64,000 nucleotides of DNA from Antitrichia curtipendula (GCA_951230915.1 OX579640.1:15706981-15770980); one strand, 5' to 3'; positions 1 through 12,899 are shown, counted from the stretch's first letter. Numbers and translations: made by a program. Notes: a model not told the origin generated them from the sequence alone.

Positions 1-691
1 TCGCTCATGCTGCGGCGTTTGGAGCGCTTTGAAGGGCGTCCTTGTGCACGACTTTGTTCGACGGCGTTTGGAGCGCTTTGAATGGCCTACAGGTCCCTTG
101 GAATTCTCCGTCGACTGGCCGCTAAACCAAAAAAAAAAAAAAAAGCAAAAAAGCATGCAAAAAGCCATGCAAACACTCATGCAGGAAACCGTAAAATTCA
201 ACGTGAATGATGTGAATCTTTTGCGATTCTTCCCGGCAGCGGTGTTACAGAAAAAACCCTTAAAAAATGAGTCTCTGTTTTTTCGGATTTTCCCTCTCAG
301 GCTGCAGTTTGGGTGGTCTTTTCTCTTGAACCCTGAACTCTGGAAGGACGCCACCGCCCTCAAGCTGACAGAAGTTTTGTCCCTGAGAGGTCTTTTTCTT
401 TTGAACCCTTGACCTTGGAATGAAATGACGCGGCCCTGTGATCGATATAGTCAGTGTCGGAACTGAGATGAACACATTCTCTTCCAATCTCAGTAAGAAA
501 TTAGAGTTCTTTCTCTCTCGAAATGATGGGTCTGAATTTTGGCTCAAGATTCAAAAGTGTCCCGAATTCAAGTGACTGCAAGGATCCTAAATTCAAGGAC
601 ACTCAGTTCTGAGTGAAAGGAAGAACTTGAGTCAAGAATTGGACATTCATGTTTGGCAAGAGGCAATCTGGCTTCAACTTTCTTTCAAACA

Positions 692-775
692 TATATAGCC
701 GCAACCCCAAGAGAGTTCAGTTCGAAGTGAAGCGGAGGAGTGCTTGATCTTGCAGTCCGAACTTAGACGTGAGTT
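692..775 (+). promoter_or_regulatory. Possible promoter, leader and 5' splice site
   Basis: A TATATAG box lies at 692-698. About 70 bases later a purine-rich leader ends in a good plant donor site (AC|GTGAGT, GT at 769-770). This is the arrangement of a core promoter followed by a short first exon. No convincing coding exon follows within the next 2 kb, so it may be a dead promoter, part of a solo terminal repeat, or chance. Short direct repeats surround it: a 21-base motif at about 12-34 and 63-83, and a roughly 30-base motif at about 322-353 and 386-419. Confidence 0.25.
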
Positions 776-3055
776 TTTCTTGAGCTAGAAAGTGGCTCGA
801 TCGATCTTCCCATCAATTGATTCCATTTTAGTTTCGGCTCTGGAACCTTTTGAAATGATTGAAACCGTGGAAAAAAAAATTGGGGGTATTTATTTCACAA
901 GAAACATTTTCAATGTTCCCTGTAGGCACTATAACAAAAATCCCCTCCAAGAATTTGCTTTTTTTGGCCTTTTTTCAAGTACACAGGGAATGTAGCTCTC
1001 ACAAGGAAATGTGAGACAAGGAATTTTGTGCATTTTTCAGTGATGTCCCCACCTCCAAATCTATTGAATTTGTGAAATTTAATATTTCAAAATGTAGATT
1101 TATGCCTCCAAAATCTAAACTTAATGTAGATTTTAGCTTGCATAATCAATACAATTAATAGATCTTGAAAGCTGAAATCTGACAGAAATGTAGATATTGA
1201 ATTTCCAATCTTATTGATTTGCACATTTCAAAATGTGTACATTTCAGATTTGCACATTTCAAAATTTCTTAGACTGTACAAACTCTAGAGAAAAGTTAGA
1301 TTATTGTGAAATCAATGGAATTCATTGCTTTGATGACAATTTACAAGTCTTATGTGTCCAACCTCACCGTATCCTTGACAATTGATATGGGACAATTGCA
1401 TCTTCTAAAATCTACCAAATATCAGGTGGAAAAAACATTGAAATGTAAAATGTATACAAAGTCTATCAATTTGAATTTTACATAGGGAATTTGGAGAGAA
1501 TTTATAAAATACTTGCAAAGAAAATCCATGGTTTTTTCTTGTATAGGAATTCTTTGAAGATCCCTCCATGGTGAAACATGAAAACTAGGAGAAACTTGCA
1601 GGGAAAAATTGCAGAATCTCCAAATTAGTCGGAGGGAATTCCAAGAAAGTCCATTGTGTTTAGGTTCCACAGGTTAGTTAGCACATATGAAAAAACAAAA
1701 AATATTTCGCATGATTTGGGAGGGCAGGTCCTTGAAGAGTTTTAGGATTTAGGTCTAGGTGCTACATCTGACTGGACTGTACAATACAGTACGTGACTGT
1801 AGATAAGAATTCGTATGCCGATCCTCGCTACAGTAGTTGCTTCTTTCAATTCTTGTTTCCATTGAGACCTTGAGAATGTGGAATTGAAACCACTTGTACA
1901 GTCGGTACAATAGTTACAATAATTAGTTTTAGTATTTGAGATTTGAGACTAGTGTAAGAGTTGAGACTCTTCATTTGAGATGTGGATTGGGTGTGGATTT
2001 CAACAACATTCTAAATTTTTTGGGGGGAATCATTTTGAGTCATACTCAAGATTTTGTGCTTGCCCAAGTGGTGCATTATATGTGATTTTGGCACATATGA
2101 GCTCACATGTTCTATTTTAGGTTAGAGGTGGTGTAGATGTAGAGAAGGACTTGGAAACAAATGCCAACGAGCTCCTATGACTTAGTTCTCTTTCATGGCT
2201 TTGAATTTCCAGGCTTACTCAATATCTAGACATCAATGTTGAAGTATTTATTGAGTGTTCATAACCTTCATTGACAAGAAAAGAATAGAATAGATGAGAT
2301 TTTATGCATTGTTAGGCTGGATTTTATAGTTTGATACAGTACAAACTTTGTATACTCAATGCTTATTTTTCTAAGCTTGCATGACTCTTTTGCCTTTTGA
2401 ACAACTGTGCAATGCTTGTGTTTCATTTAGGTTTTATTTTTGTATTTCATTTTTTTTCTTCTGGTGATCAATTTTTCTTCTATTTTATTAGTCCCTTGGT
2501 CAATTCTCTTTTGAGTTTGTGCCTTCATATGTGAGTTCGACTTTTTATCAATGATTCCAACATCAGGTGTAGATCTATAACCAAGAAATCAATTTAGCTC
2601 TTCTTTGCTTATACTTCTTGTGGCTAATATTTCATATCAGGCTTCCTTGTGTGAAGATTCAGGAGCCTTGTTTGTGTTGATTGGGTGGCATACTATATTT
2701 TCATAGAATGGTCAAATTGGTTGTATTGGCATGTTTCATACTTTCATAGCACCAAATTTAATGAAATCAAATAAATATAGTCTTAATCCTTATACCTAGA
2801 AGGGCGTTGTGGATACAAAGTGTCTAGTGGATGACAGAGAAACCTTCTATATAAGACAAAAGTGTAAATGGTCATCCTTGGAATCGTGTGAAAAGGGGAG
2901 GTTGTGTATATTAATACTAGTAGTTTGACCTCCAATGAATGCTATTGGGTTTTTTAAGCAAATGATTTACACAAGACCCAAAAGGATGAATTTGACAATG
3001 ACCAACATGTCCTTCTTGGATTAAAGGACACATCATATTCACACTTGGTCAAACC
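776..3055. other. Non-coding spacer
   Basis: AT-rich DNA with only short chance open frames. I see no recognisable protein motif, tRNA or repeat pair in it. It ends at the TTAA (3,056-3,059) that begins the piggyBac-type composite. Confidence 0.5.
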
Positions 3056-3639
3056 TTAACCCCTAAAGGCCTAAGGCCTTTGTGGGTTTAACCCTTCATT
3101 GCCCCGGGGGCGAAAAAAAAAAAATTGACACATTTTTGAGCACCAATAACATTTGTAGATAAACTGAAAACTGTAAAATTCGAATTGGACCGGCTCAAGG
3201 ATCCCTCCTGATTGTAAACCGCATTGGCTACAGCTTCTTTGTTGCCTAGGATTCCAATTAGAAGGCCTTGATTAGTGCAAATTGTATTTCTGGACATGGC
3301 AATTGGACTTTGTTTTCCAAATGTAATCGGAAGTAGCCAGGGGGAGGTTGTTGGGTCTACAACAAAAGAGCATCTAATGCCTCTTGCTGTGCTTAGTATA
3401 TGCAAGAGGTCCAGGCTACACAGAACAGTCATTCTTCGTTGCGGATTGCTATTGGTAGGAGAGTGGAGACAGGGAGAGGGCGGTCTAGGTGTCAATTTCA
3501 CAAAAGGAAGATTTGATTACAAGGACGATTTTCACGGTGAGCGCCAAGCGAAGCAAAGAGGGTTTTGACTTCTTCCGTTTAGCTAAGCCATCATCAAGTG
3601 GCACTACACTTTGCAATTTTAGCAAGTTAGTTGATATTG

Positions 3640-5525
3640 TACGCTTGTAGATATTGTGCCCTCTCCACTTCCCTTTTTGATTGTTTCTTCAAAATAAGGC
3701 AACGCTTCCAAGTATTGTATAGCATCAAACAGACCATGACGATGGCTTTGTATAAAGGGCGAGCGATGGTGGAGGAAGTGCGAGCAATTCAGGACATGCT
3801 CTACTTCTGGGTTTTGCAGAAAGGACTCAGGGTGAAGGTAGCGTAGAGTGTAGTCAATTGCTTGGACACATCTTACTTGCTATCTTGCGAAGACCTAAAG
3901 ACAATCACTATTGGTCAGAGAATCCCGAGACAAAGAATTGGAGGTACCTTTGTCGGAGGCACATTGCTCGCTTTGTAGGATGGATGGATCGCGTTTCCGA
4001 GGGGTAAGAAGGTGACATTCCACCTACTGTTGACAAATTCTTTTGGGAGAAGGAATGGCCTCAGTGTGAAGATGAGCCAGATGAAAGGGGTCGCGAGATT
4101 GCAAGTCAATGTATGATTGCAATAACGACCTTTGATCGTCTGTGGCCAAATTCTGCACGATTTTCAAGGTGCCCGAGATGCAATACTACTAGGGAGCAAG
4201 ACATATTTCCTTGTGCAGAAGGCAAATTTGCACATTGACCGCGCTGAGCCTACCCTGCTCCATATGAATGCAATTTAACGGTCTCCACCTCAAATGCTTC
4301 GGCAAGTGCAGTCATAGACACCAATCCAAGACCAATCCCAAGCAAGCCAGGAAGAGATAGTCACAATGATTGCTAGGGGGAGGGGTAGAAGGATGGCAAA
4401 GGCGGACCGAACCATTGAAAGCCAAGTTCCCCATTTAGGATTACAATTTGCATTGCCTTTGGAGACACATGGAAGGAGATGAGGGAGGAGAGGGGAGAGA
4501 AGCCGAGAAGGGACAAATGTATTGTGGGCAACTTTGACGCGCCAATGGACTGGGTGGCGCCTCTAATTGTTCTTGACAATCATTCACCACAAAGGCTACG
4601 AAACAGGGGTGTCATTCGCCCAACTCCCTAACCAGGAAATTCAACCCCAACAGAAGTTGGAGCAACTCGCGCTAGTCAACGGGATGGTGCGTTGCAACTA
4701 TAGCTTGGTCTAGCTCCGGGATCCGTAGGGACTACAAGGGCGCAACGTGCTGCGACAACGCGGCGACTCGAGCACATGAAGGGGGGACAACGTGATGACA
4801 AACTATGTCCAAAAACAAGACAACATGGTCGTTAGGGCATAGCAATAAATTTGGCAAATGCCTTCACTAACGCTGCAAGAATGGAGGATTGGGTGAATGA
4901 GGTCATCAGCCTTGTTGACATTGATGTATCGCCTATGAATCCCCTGCCTTCAGGACCCGTTCGGATTTTTGATGAACTTCTTTAGCCAGCTGCGGAGTCT
5001 AGTTCACTACGCCCGTATATCCCAGGCAGAGCAAATGGACCTAATAGGGTGGTGTTTCCCGAATACATATGGGTTCCGCTCAAAGTCCTTGGATTTGACC
5101 TTAGTCAGTGGGAAGGGCTACAATCGTTTCTTGGTGATGTCCAACAGGTATGGTGGGAGGACAATGTTCATTGGTAAGGAGTCAAGTTTTGAGGAGGTAT
5201 TAGGTGGAGAAAAGTGGTAGTGGCTAATTGTCATTGTATAGATTAGAGGTAAACTTGTCCTGAGCCATACATAGGGCCAAGGCCTTTAAGGGCACCTGGA
5301 ATGTAGATCAGTGAATTGCATGATGGCTCCATCGTGGTGCTTCTGCAGGATCCTTGTTCTTCTAAGGATTCTATATCGATGGGCTCATGGTCTGTGGAGT
5401 TTTCGTTGCCCACGATCCACATGTCATGCCGCATGCCTCGCCGCGATCGACCTTCAATAGCAACAGGACAACGTTGCTCAAACTATCCTCAAGCACAAGC
5501 GGCAACGTAGCAGCTTGAGCAAACT
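3640..5525 (+). pseudogene. Decayed coding stretch upstream of the piggyBac core
   Basis: Several plus-strand stretches read like protein but change frame and carry stops. One, at about 3,900-4,250, contains CRRHIARFVGWMDRVSEG, an acidic segment and a C-x-x-C pair (RCPRCN). Another, at about 4,969-5,220, contains DLIGWCFPNTYGFRSKSLDL. I do not recognise either. They lie between the left TTAA terminus and the recognisable piggyBac N-terminal domain, so they may be an extra N-terminal region or a second gene of the same element. They could also be an unrelated older insertion. Confidence 0.35.
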
Positions 5526-5529
5526 AGCA

Positions 5530-6091
5530 GTCGACACTCCTCCCTTTAGTCACTTTGATGGATGGATTGAGGACTCTGAAGACCCCGATTGGATGGCTAA
5601 ATTCTAGGATTTCTTGGATAACCTTTTTGACGATGCCAACTCTGGTTGAGAGCTCATGGACAACCGATCCATTAGACTTTCTTGCAGTGATGGTTTGGAC
5701 AAACATCGCTATTTAGAATTCATAGAGTATGAAGGAGTGGAATAGGAACCGGTTGAGACTATAAGAGAACACTATGACAATGCTTGTTGGGGCCAACATA
5801 TGTCAATGTTATTAGGAAATTGATAAAGGTTTAGTGGATTGACCCTAGGACCAGCACAACATTTTCGTCGTTGCCAGCAGAATGAACGGTATTTTTTTTG
5901 AACTACTCTGGGCCACAGCGTGTGTGGACCGCATGGTTGTTGAAACCAATAAATATGCCCGACAAGAAGTCACATAGTATAACTCTCAATATTTGAACGG
6001 TGGTCCCAAGTGGACCGACTTGATTGTAGTCGAATTTAGAGCCTAGTTGGGCATTGTTATTCTCATGGGTTTGAAAGTCACTCCGACTATC
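5530..6091 (+). pseudogene. piggyBac transposase, N-terminal domain fragment
   Basis: An acidic leader (about 5,530-5,606, with EDSEDPDW) is followed from 5,882 by a segment that reads FFELLW, then VDRMVVETNKYARQEV, then KWTDLIVVEF, then LGIVILMGLKVTPTI. This order is the N-terminal hallmark of piggyBac transposases (FFxLLW, xxxTNxYA, W-x-D, E-F-x-x-x-LGI-x-IxMG, PTI). In-frame stops occur after the TNKYARQEVT stretch, after EFRA and after PTI, so the copy is dead. The reading is lost at about 6,091-6,110, where the palindromic array begins. The roughly 50-90 residues expected before the catalytic core are missing or unrecognisable. Confidence 0.7.
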
Positions 6092-6109
6092 TGAAACAAG
6101 GTTGTCCGG

Positions 6110-8395
6110 ACGTTTGCAGACGCGAGTTCCCAGACGTCCCGTGACATTTAGACTTTTTTGAACGCTAAGACCGTCCGCAAACCCGTCTACAAACCTAGAC
6201 AAGCAGGCGGATGGCCTCGTGGATGAGCCTTCCGATGGGCGGACACCCACTATGTATTGCCAAAAACTTTATTTTGCCATTTCTGATTACAATTCTTGGT
6301 TTCTTAGGGTGTGTAATATATCGTTGAAAAGGTCTTGAAAATAACTTTGTTATGGTATATTACACGCCCCAAGACTCCAAAAATTGCAATCATAAAAGAC
6401 AAAAAAAGTGGTATGCTAACGTATAGTGAGCATTTGCCCAACTGTCCGTCCGCCCTCTCGTCCGCATTGTCGTCCACCAGGTGGACAAGCGGATTCCCAC
6501 TTTGTATTAATATACAAAATCTTCTTTTGCCGTTTGTGACTTTAATTTTTGGAGTCGTGGGGCGTGTAATATACCACTGGAAAGGGCTTAAAAATATCTT
6601 TCTATTGGTATATCACACACCCCAAGATTCCAAAAATTGCAATCAAGAAGGACCAAAGAAGCTGGTTGCTAACACATAGTGGGCGTCCGCCCAGCCGTCC
6701 GCCTATTCGCCCTCATCTTTAAAAACATTGGATTCTAAAAAGTACAGATTCACTTACAATGACTTTTATTTAGTGTTACAAACATCTCATGTAGCATTAA
6801 TGTATGAATGTGTAATTCAAATTAATTTTCTACACAATTAAACCTACAAATTCTAAACCCTATAGCCTAAACTCTATACCCTAAATCCTAAACTCTAAAC
6901 TTTATATTAGTGATTAAGTTACTAAAAACATTGATGTGATGTACAGAATATGTTTGACCTTCAATTTCTTATAAATGTGATTATTTTATTGTACTACATA
7001 TATAAACCTCAATGACTTATTTATTTATGTTTTAAATGTAATCTTGCTTTTGTTCATCAATTATTATGTGGCAATTCTAGAAATGTGGAACATACAATTA
7101 TAACTTGAATTTCTAAAGCGTTTCTTTAAGTTTGTTGAAAAATGCATTGGTAATTTGAAACAAAAGATATGCATAGTATAAGCAATTGTATTATCTTACT
7201 AAAAATACATTAACCATTTCCTCGCAAAATTTTCTATAGAATCATTTGTACATGTATTAGTTTTTATGTTTTATCACATTATTTTGGCTAGAAGTTTGTG
7301 GCATACAATTATAATTCTATGGATCCAGTTTTTTTTGTCATTTCTGATTGCAATTTTTGAAGTTTTGGGGCATGTGATATACCATTGAAAAGGTATTTTC
7401 AAGACCTTTCTGATGGTATATTACACGCCCCAAAACTTCAAAAATTGAAGTCACAAACAACAAAAGAAGATTTCATGCAATACAAAGTGGGTGTCTGCCC
7501 AGTAGATAGCAAGGTGGACGGGAGGGCTATTACAAAATCAAAGAAACATCTTGTGCCATTTGTAATTGAAGTTGAAATTGACAAAGTTAGATTAGTATGA
7601 GTGCATACGATGCATTCGCCTATCCGATAGGCGGACTACTGGGCAGATGTCGCCTATACATAGGTAGTGACTCTTTGTCGTCTTTTGTGATTGAAGCTTT
7701 TGGACTCTTGAGGCATGTGGTATACCATAGAAAATGTGTTTTCAAGACTTTTTAATGGTATATTATACACTCCAAGACTCCAAAAATTGAAGTCACAGAC
7801 GGTAAAAAAAGATTTTAAGCAATACATGAGGAGCATTCACCCAGCTATTTGGCCATCCGCCTATCCACCATGCATACGGGATGGCAGACAGGAAGGCGGA
7901 CGGACGCCTACTACACGTTAGCAGGTAGCTTTTTTGATCCTTCTTGATTGTAATTTTTGAAGTCTTGGGGCGTGTAATATACCATTGGAAAGGTATTTTC
8001 AAGGCCTTTCTTATAGTATATTACACCCTCCAAGACTCCAAAAATTGAAGTTACAAATAGCAAAAGAAGATTTTAGGGAATACATAGTGGGCATCCGCCC
8101 ACCTATCTGGCCGTCCGTCGAACGGATGGCAAGGCAAACGAGAAGGTGGACAGATAGTTGGGCGGACACCTACTATGTGTTAGCAACCAACTTCTTTGGT
8201 CTTTTTTTATTGCAATTTTTGGAGTCTTGGGTTGTGTAATATACCATAACAATTGTATTTTAGAAACATTCCAACGATGTATTATACACACCAAAAATCC
8301 AAAAATTGTAGTCAAAAATGGCTAAAAGAAATCTTAGCAATACATAGTGGGCTTTTGCCTAGTAGACGACCCTTCTGCCCGCCAAGCTATTTGAA
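6110..8395. repeat. Array of six palindromic units inside the piggyBac gene
   Basis: Two palindromes alternate along this stretch. Type A reads about TTTTTGGAGTCTTGGGGCGT..TATACC, then a short spacer, then its inverse; centres lie near 6,337, 6,588, 7,404, 7,742, 7,998 and 8,262. Type B lies between them and begins and ends in GTGGGCGTCCGCCCA with an inverted CACTATGTATTAGC-like flank. Most centre-to-centre distances are about 250-265 bases. Since both unit types are inverted repeats, the whole array reads much the same on both strands. An AT-rich stretch (6,725-7,320) interrupts it. The array separates two parts of the piggyBac reading, so it is either a later insertion or expanded MITEs in a former intron. 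Confidence 0.75.
6725..7320. other. AT-rich interruption with degenerate telomere-like repeats
   Basis: This AT-rich segment breaks the spacing of the palindromic array. At about 6,840-6,905 it contains roughly eight imperfect heptamers of the plant telomere type (CTAAACC, CCTAAAC, CCCTAAA, TCCTAAAC and similar). No gene is visible. It may be an insertion carrying interstitial telomere-like sequence, or a chance CT-rich decay product. Confidence 0.4.
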
Positions 8396-8996
8396 AAAGT
8401 GAGGTGGATTATAAGGATTTTGTAGCTCATTCTCGAAAACTGTGGAATCCTGAAAAATTTGTTACAGTAGACAAAATTGTGATTGCCTATAGAGGATACT
8501 TTAGCCTAATTCGGCAATACATCAAAGCAAAGCCTACATGCTACAGGTTGAAAGTATGGTGTCTGATTTCTAATCCCAATCACTATATTTATAACCTACA
8601 AGTTTACTTAGGCAACAGTGGCATACCAAATCATGGGCAAGGTGCAAGAGTGGTGAATCAATTAGTATAAGGCATGTCACACAAAGGACAGTGCGTTGTA
8701 GTAGACAATTTTTTTGCATCCCTTGAGTTATTCGACTTACTAGTAGAGAGAGGGATATGGGCAACTGGTACAGTCAATGGGGGCCGCATTGGCATGCCGT
8801 CCATCTTGTTGGAATTCAAGCGAGAGGAATACAAAAGAGGAACTCTGTTTTGGAAAATGCACCAAAATTAGCGCATGGCAACAACAACCTGGTACGATGC
8901 AAAACTGGTGACTTTTTTGAGTTCATCTTGAGATCCAATCCAAGATGGGGTATATGCTCATCGTTGGGTGAATGGTAGCCACAAACCTGTCCCCAC
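8380..8996 (+). pseudogene. piggyBac transposase, catalytic-core fragment
   Basis: The reading runs LWNPEKFVTVDKIVIAYRG, YIKAKPTCYRLKVW, LQVYLGN, then (after an in-frame TAA at 8,668) GQCVVVDNFFASLELFDLL and GIWATGTV. After a second stop it continues as TTTWYDAKLVTFLSS and ends near HKPVPTTP. This matches the piggyBac DDE core: the first catalytic aspartate in the VDE-like motif (D codon 8,470-8,472, with E replaced by K), the second in VDNFF, then the GT-x and W-x-D-x-K-x-V-x-x-LS motifs. A frame change near 8,400 joins KVRWII to the rest. At least three stops make it inactive. Homology ends at the TAT at 9,027-9,029 where the CACTA-type element enters. Confidence 0.85.
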
Positions 8997-9029
8997 AACA
9001 CCATAATAAGAAGAGTATTAAAAATATAT

Positions 9030-9410
9030 CACAAGGAAGGTAGAGTCTGATCCCTCATGGGATTCAATGAAATGTTTCCAGCTTTTTCCCTGAATATCAA
9101 CAGAACTCCCTTGAGGTAAAAATTTGGCCATTACCTCATGGCAATGGATGACTTCATGGTTTAGGATTACCTCATAATAATGGATGAATTGATGGTTTAG
9201 GATTACCTCATGGTATTGGAAAAGGTCAAAATATAATACAAAAATATCATGTGGTAAACAAGAAGGAGAAAACCACATACATGGTCCGAAAATTTTCATA
9301 ACAAACTTAGTATTGACAACCATGCGGGAAGTAAAGTAAGAGAAACAATGAAGAAAGGAAAAGGAAAAAAAAAAAAAAAATTCACATCCTAAACCATGTG
9401 GTAAGCAATT
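9030..9410. repeat. Left subterminal repeats of the CACTA-type element
   Basis: Short copies of a roughly 14-base near-palindrome recur: CCCTCATGGGATT (about 9,051), TTACCTCATGGCAA (9,131), TTACCTCATAATAA (about 9,169), TTACCTCATGGTATT (about 9,203), ATCATGTGGTAAAC (about 9,248) and ACCATGTGGTAAGC (about 9,393). Clusters of such motifs near the ends are the usual binding sites of CACTA element-encoded proteins. Confidence 0.6.
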
Positions 9411-9599
9411 GATCATATGCAAGATAAGAAAAGACCCAATTTTTGTTAAAAACAGTCTTTCAAATTGAAAATGCCAAAGTACATATGGAAATAAAAGTTT
9501 TTTCCCACTTGATGTTCCAAAGCCACAAATTGAAACTTCATCAATTTGTTGAAACAAAAGCAATGTACAAGAAACTATTCACAATAAAATCCTAGCAAA

Positions 9600-12340
9600 G
9601 TCAATACTATGATTTGTACTAATGAAGTCACTGGAAAGGTTTTCCAAATCTCTCTCAACCATCAACCTTGCATAAGATACTTAGCAACCAATCTCACTGC
9701 CTCTTCATTTGAAACGTTCTTCCACTCTACAAATATTTCTTTTTTGACTGAAGATTCTCTCCCTTCATGTACTCACGAATGTTGGCATACATGTCATCCA
9801 CGTCTTTGTATCCAAAAGAGTCAATTACCTACTTTTCAACTGTCTTCAGTGGTAAAATTGGAGGAATTCGAGTGATAGCTTTAGGACAGGTGCGTTTCAG
9901 CTTGGCCTTCCTTGATACTGTCAATAATACCATTAACAATTCATAAAAACAAAGATAAAAATAATAAACAAAATATTGTGGACAAAACACAAACTTAATA
10001 TTAATTCCAAAATTAAAATGTGGGAAAGAAAAGAATTTAAACAATTTGAAAGAAAATAAACAAGGAAATCAATGTACAATTTAGACAATATACAATGAAG
10101 AATGGATACAATTTAGTGGTGGATAGATACGACATCAATGCACTACTAAAAATGAGAACCAATATTTTTGTGAATAATAGTCCAAGACTTTGATATGGTT
10201 TGAAGATTACTTCTAGAAATTAATGAACACAACAACATTGTCAACATTTCAAGCCATGGCATTAGACCTAATAGTAAAAATTGAAGTAGGTGAGTGCTTC
10301 CAACTACTTATTTAAGAGCTGCAAAACACCTAGGATAAGTACAAGTGCACCATCGGAGGAGCTAACAAGTATACCTCATATTCAATATTTCAACTGTAGA
10401 ACATAAGTATAGAATTTGTGGATGTAGTTTACAATGCAATGTGCGTATGTACTACTCACTTCACATATTCCAAAGGCCATATATAAAATCAATAGTACAC
10501 GTAGAATGTGACCCACCCTAAAATTTTGACAACAACTACAATGCTGAAACTTACAATAAGGCTTGATGGGACAAGCAGAATTATCTTCCACTTCTTGAAG
10601 AGTAAGAACTTGAGTCTCAAAGACTACTTCAACATCCTGAACGCAATAAACAATCAAAAAATTAAAGAAATTATAGAAAATGAATAAGCTAAATAGAAAA
10701 GTACAATGTCATTAATAAAGTGCATATGATGTCAAAATAAATCTTTGCAAGAACCAGTTGGAGGGACAAATTTTGAAGCATGCCTTTTTGTGTACAAAAA
10801 GCTGCTTGAATAAAACAAAAGAAAACCTTATTAAAACAAAAGAAAGTAACAAATATCTCAATTTTTAGAGGATTGAACTCCTCTCCAAGAAAGTCTTCTG
10901 AATCATCATCTCCAATTTTTGTATTGCCAAAATATCAATCCATAGTTTCAAAATCAGTAATGTGAACTGACACTTTTTAAAAATTTGGAAAAAACAAACA
11001 AAATCGATGACTCAAAAACAAAAGAACTTGCCGAACGGGCGAAGAGTTTCCACTTCCAACTTCTCCACCTACGCCTTCTTCACCTCCAACTTCTTCACCC
11101 ATCTCATGCTCCCTTTCATCTTAACAAAATTGACATTTTAACAATAGAAAGAAAAATAATCAAAATCAGAAGCCCATGAACAAAATCCAAAAGAAATAAA
11201 TTAAAATAGAAAGAGAACCCAAGAGCAATTAAGGTGTAAAAAAAATACCTCATGGGTCTTTTAAGCTCCAACATGTCCTTTACCATACAACTTTTGTTTT
11301 GCATAATGTAGCATTTCTCTCAACGTCTCATATATGTCTATAGATAACATGCGATAACTAGTAGAGCCAAAATTCAAAGCTGCAAGATTTGATTCTTTGG
11401 CATGAACAAGCTTTCTCAATTGATCAGCTTCAATAGGATCTTTTAGATTAGGAGGATTATCAAATAATCCTCTATGAGCCAACCATCCTCTGATGATCCT
11501 CTTGTTTGTCATGAAAGTCAAATATTGAGAGTAATGAAACTTTCTCAAAATTGCCTTCCCATACAACTTTCCAGGTTCCTTTAAACGCCTTTTCGGTGGG
11601 CAGAAAATCTCTTCATATGTAGGAATTTCCACCAACGAAGCACTTTTCCCAAAATTGATTCAATTCATAACAGGTATTTAAAAACTTCATAAATAAGAAT
11701 ATGGAACCAAGCACAACACAATATGATTAAAAAAAAGAATATAATAGAAGACAATAAACTACACAAGTGATGAAGTAAGAAATCATGTAACCTTTTTCTC
11801 TGACAAAGAGTACTTCCCGAAACAAGTATCTTCTTTGATGTAGAAGTAGGGACAACACTTTGTTGTAAATGATGTACATCCTCTGATGTAGAAACATGGA
11901 CACCACTTGGTGTAAAACAAGTTATCTCTTTTGATGTAGGAAGACGGACGTTACTTGGTGTGAAACAAGTTATTTCCTTCTATGCAGAAAGATGGCCATC
12001 AATTTTTGTACGATGAGATATGTCCTTTCCTGTAGCAAGATGGACACCAACTGGAGCTTTTTCCTTCAATGCAGAACGATGCTCAACAGTTGATGTACAA
12101 TTAGGTATTTCTTTTGTTGTAGAGAGATGGACAGCACTTAGTACCGAATGAGTTATACCCTTGAATATCAAATTACAGTTCCCAGTTGGTGTACAAGGAG
12201 GCTTCTCCATTGATATAGAGAAAGAGCTACCAGTTGTTGTAGACTGAGATACATGTTTCTTCTTTGCTGCAAAACAATGAAAAGAAGTTGTTGTGGATTT
12301 AGAATTAGGTGTCTTCTTATATGCAGAAAAACTGGACACT
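9600..12340 (-). pseudogene. Decayed second gene of the CACTA-type element
   Basis: Read on the minus strand, several segments look like degraded exons separated by AT-rich introns. About 12,339-11,840: a serine/threonine-rich repeat region. 11,635-11,261: 124 residues containing RIIRGWLAHRGLFDNPPNLK. About 11,110-11,030: an acidic, glycine-rich stretch. About 10,960-10,860: GDDDSEDFLGEEFNPLK. About 9,875-9,650: GYKDVDDMYANIREYMKG, then after a frame change VEWKNVSNEEAVRLVAKYL. I do not recognise the family. Its divergent orientation to the tnp2-like gene, inside the same termini, suggests the accessory gene of the element, but a captured host gene is equally possible. Stops and frame changes show that it is not intact. 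Confidence 0.4.
11839..12165 (-). repeat. 48-bp coding minisatellite
   Basis: Seven units begin at 11,839, 11,887, 11,935, 11,983, 12,031, 12,070 and 12,118. The spacing is exactly 48 bases except for one 39-base unit, both multiples of three. On the minus strand each unit gives about 16 residues of the type VHLSTTKEIPNCTST. One unit now contains a stop. The length multiple of three suggests that the array expanded while the gene was still translated. Confidence 0.75.
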
Positions 12341-12899
12341 ACTTCTTACGTAATGAAAAACATTTGCATCTAAAGAATTAAAGAAAGGACCTCAGATTGG
12401 TGCTGGAACATAGCTTCAATTGCAGTGTGTAAAGGATGTGCAATTGAAGCCTTCTGTAGATTAAGAAATAGAACCATTCCCTGAATCATGAAAAAAGGCC
12501 AATCCCTCAATAAACACCTTGACAATAGAATACAGAGGCATTTTTAGATTCATACTATGCCATCATGATTTGAATGAACCTTTCTTTCAACAATAAGTTG
12601 ATTCTCAATAGAAGAACGAAGCCTACCTAGTGGTGTCATCGGTGGCAGGCCTAAAAAAATTAGCTTGTCGTTGTTAGCTTGAATTGTTTGCTCCCTTCTC
12701 ATCAAAAAACTATTACTTTGACTCCTCTGGCAGACTTTTCAATCTTTTCGACTTCCTCTTGTGCCGTGATGACATCATCTTAGACAAACAAACGCAGAGG
12801 AAATACGTAGAGGAAATTGTAGCGGATTGTGCTTCAACGTCCTCCAAACAAAGAAACGACACGCAAGAATGACCTTCACTCGACATAAAGGAGTCTACA

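Noticed and set aside
1..775. A long terminal repeat of a retrotransposon at the left edge
   Set aside because: There is a TATA box and leader, but no second repeat copy, primer-binding site, reverse transcriptase, integrase or capsid-like frame anywhere in the window.
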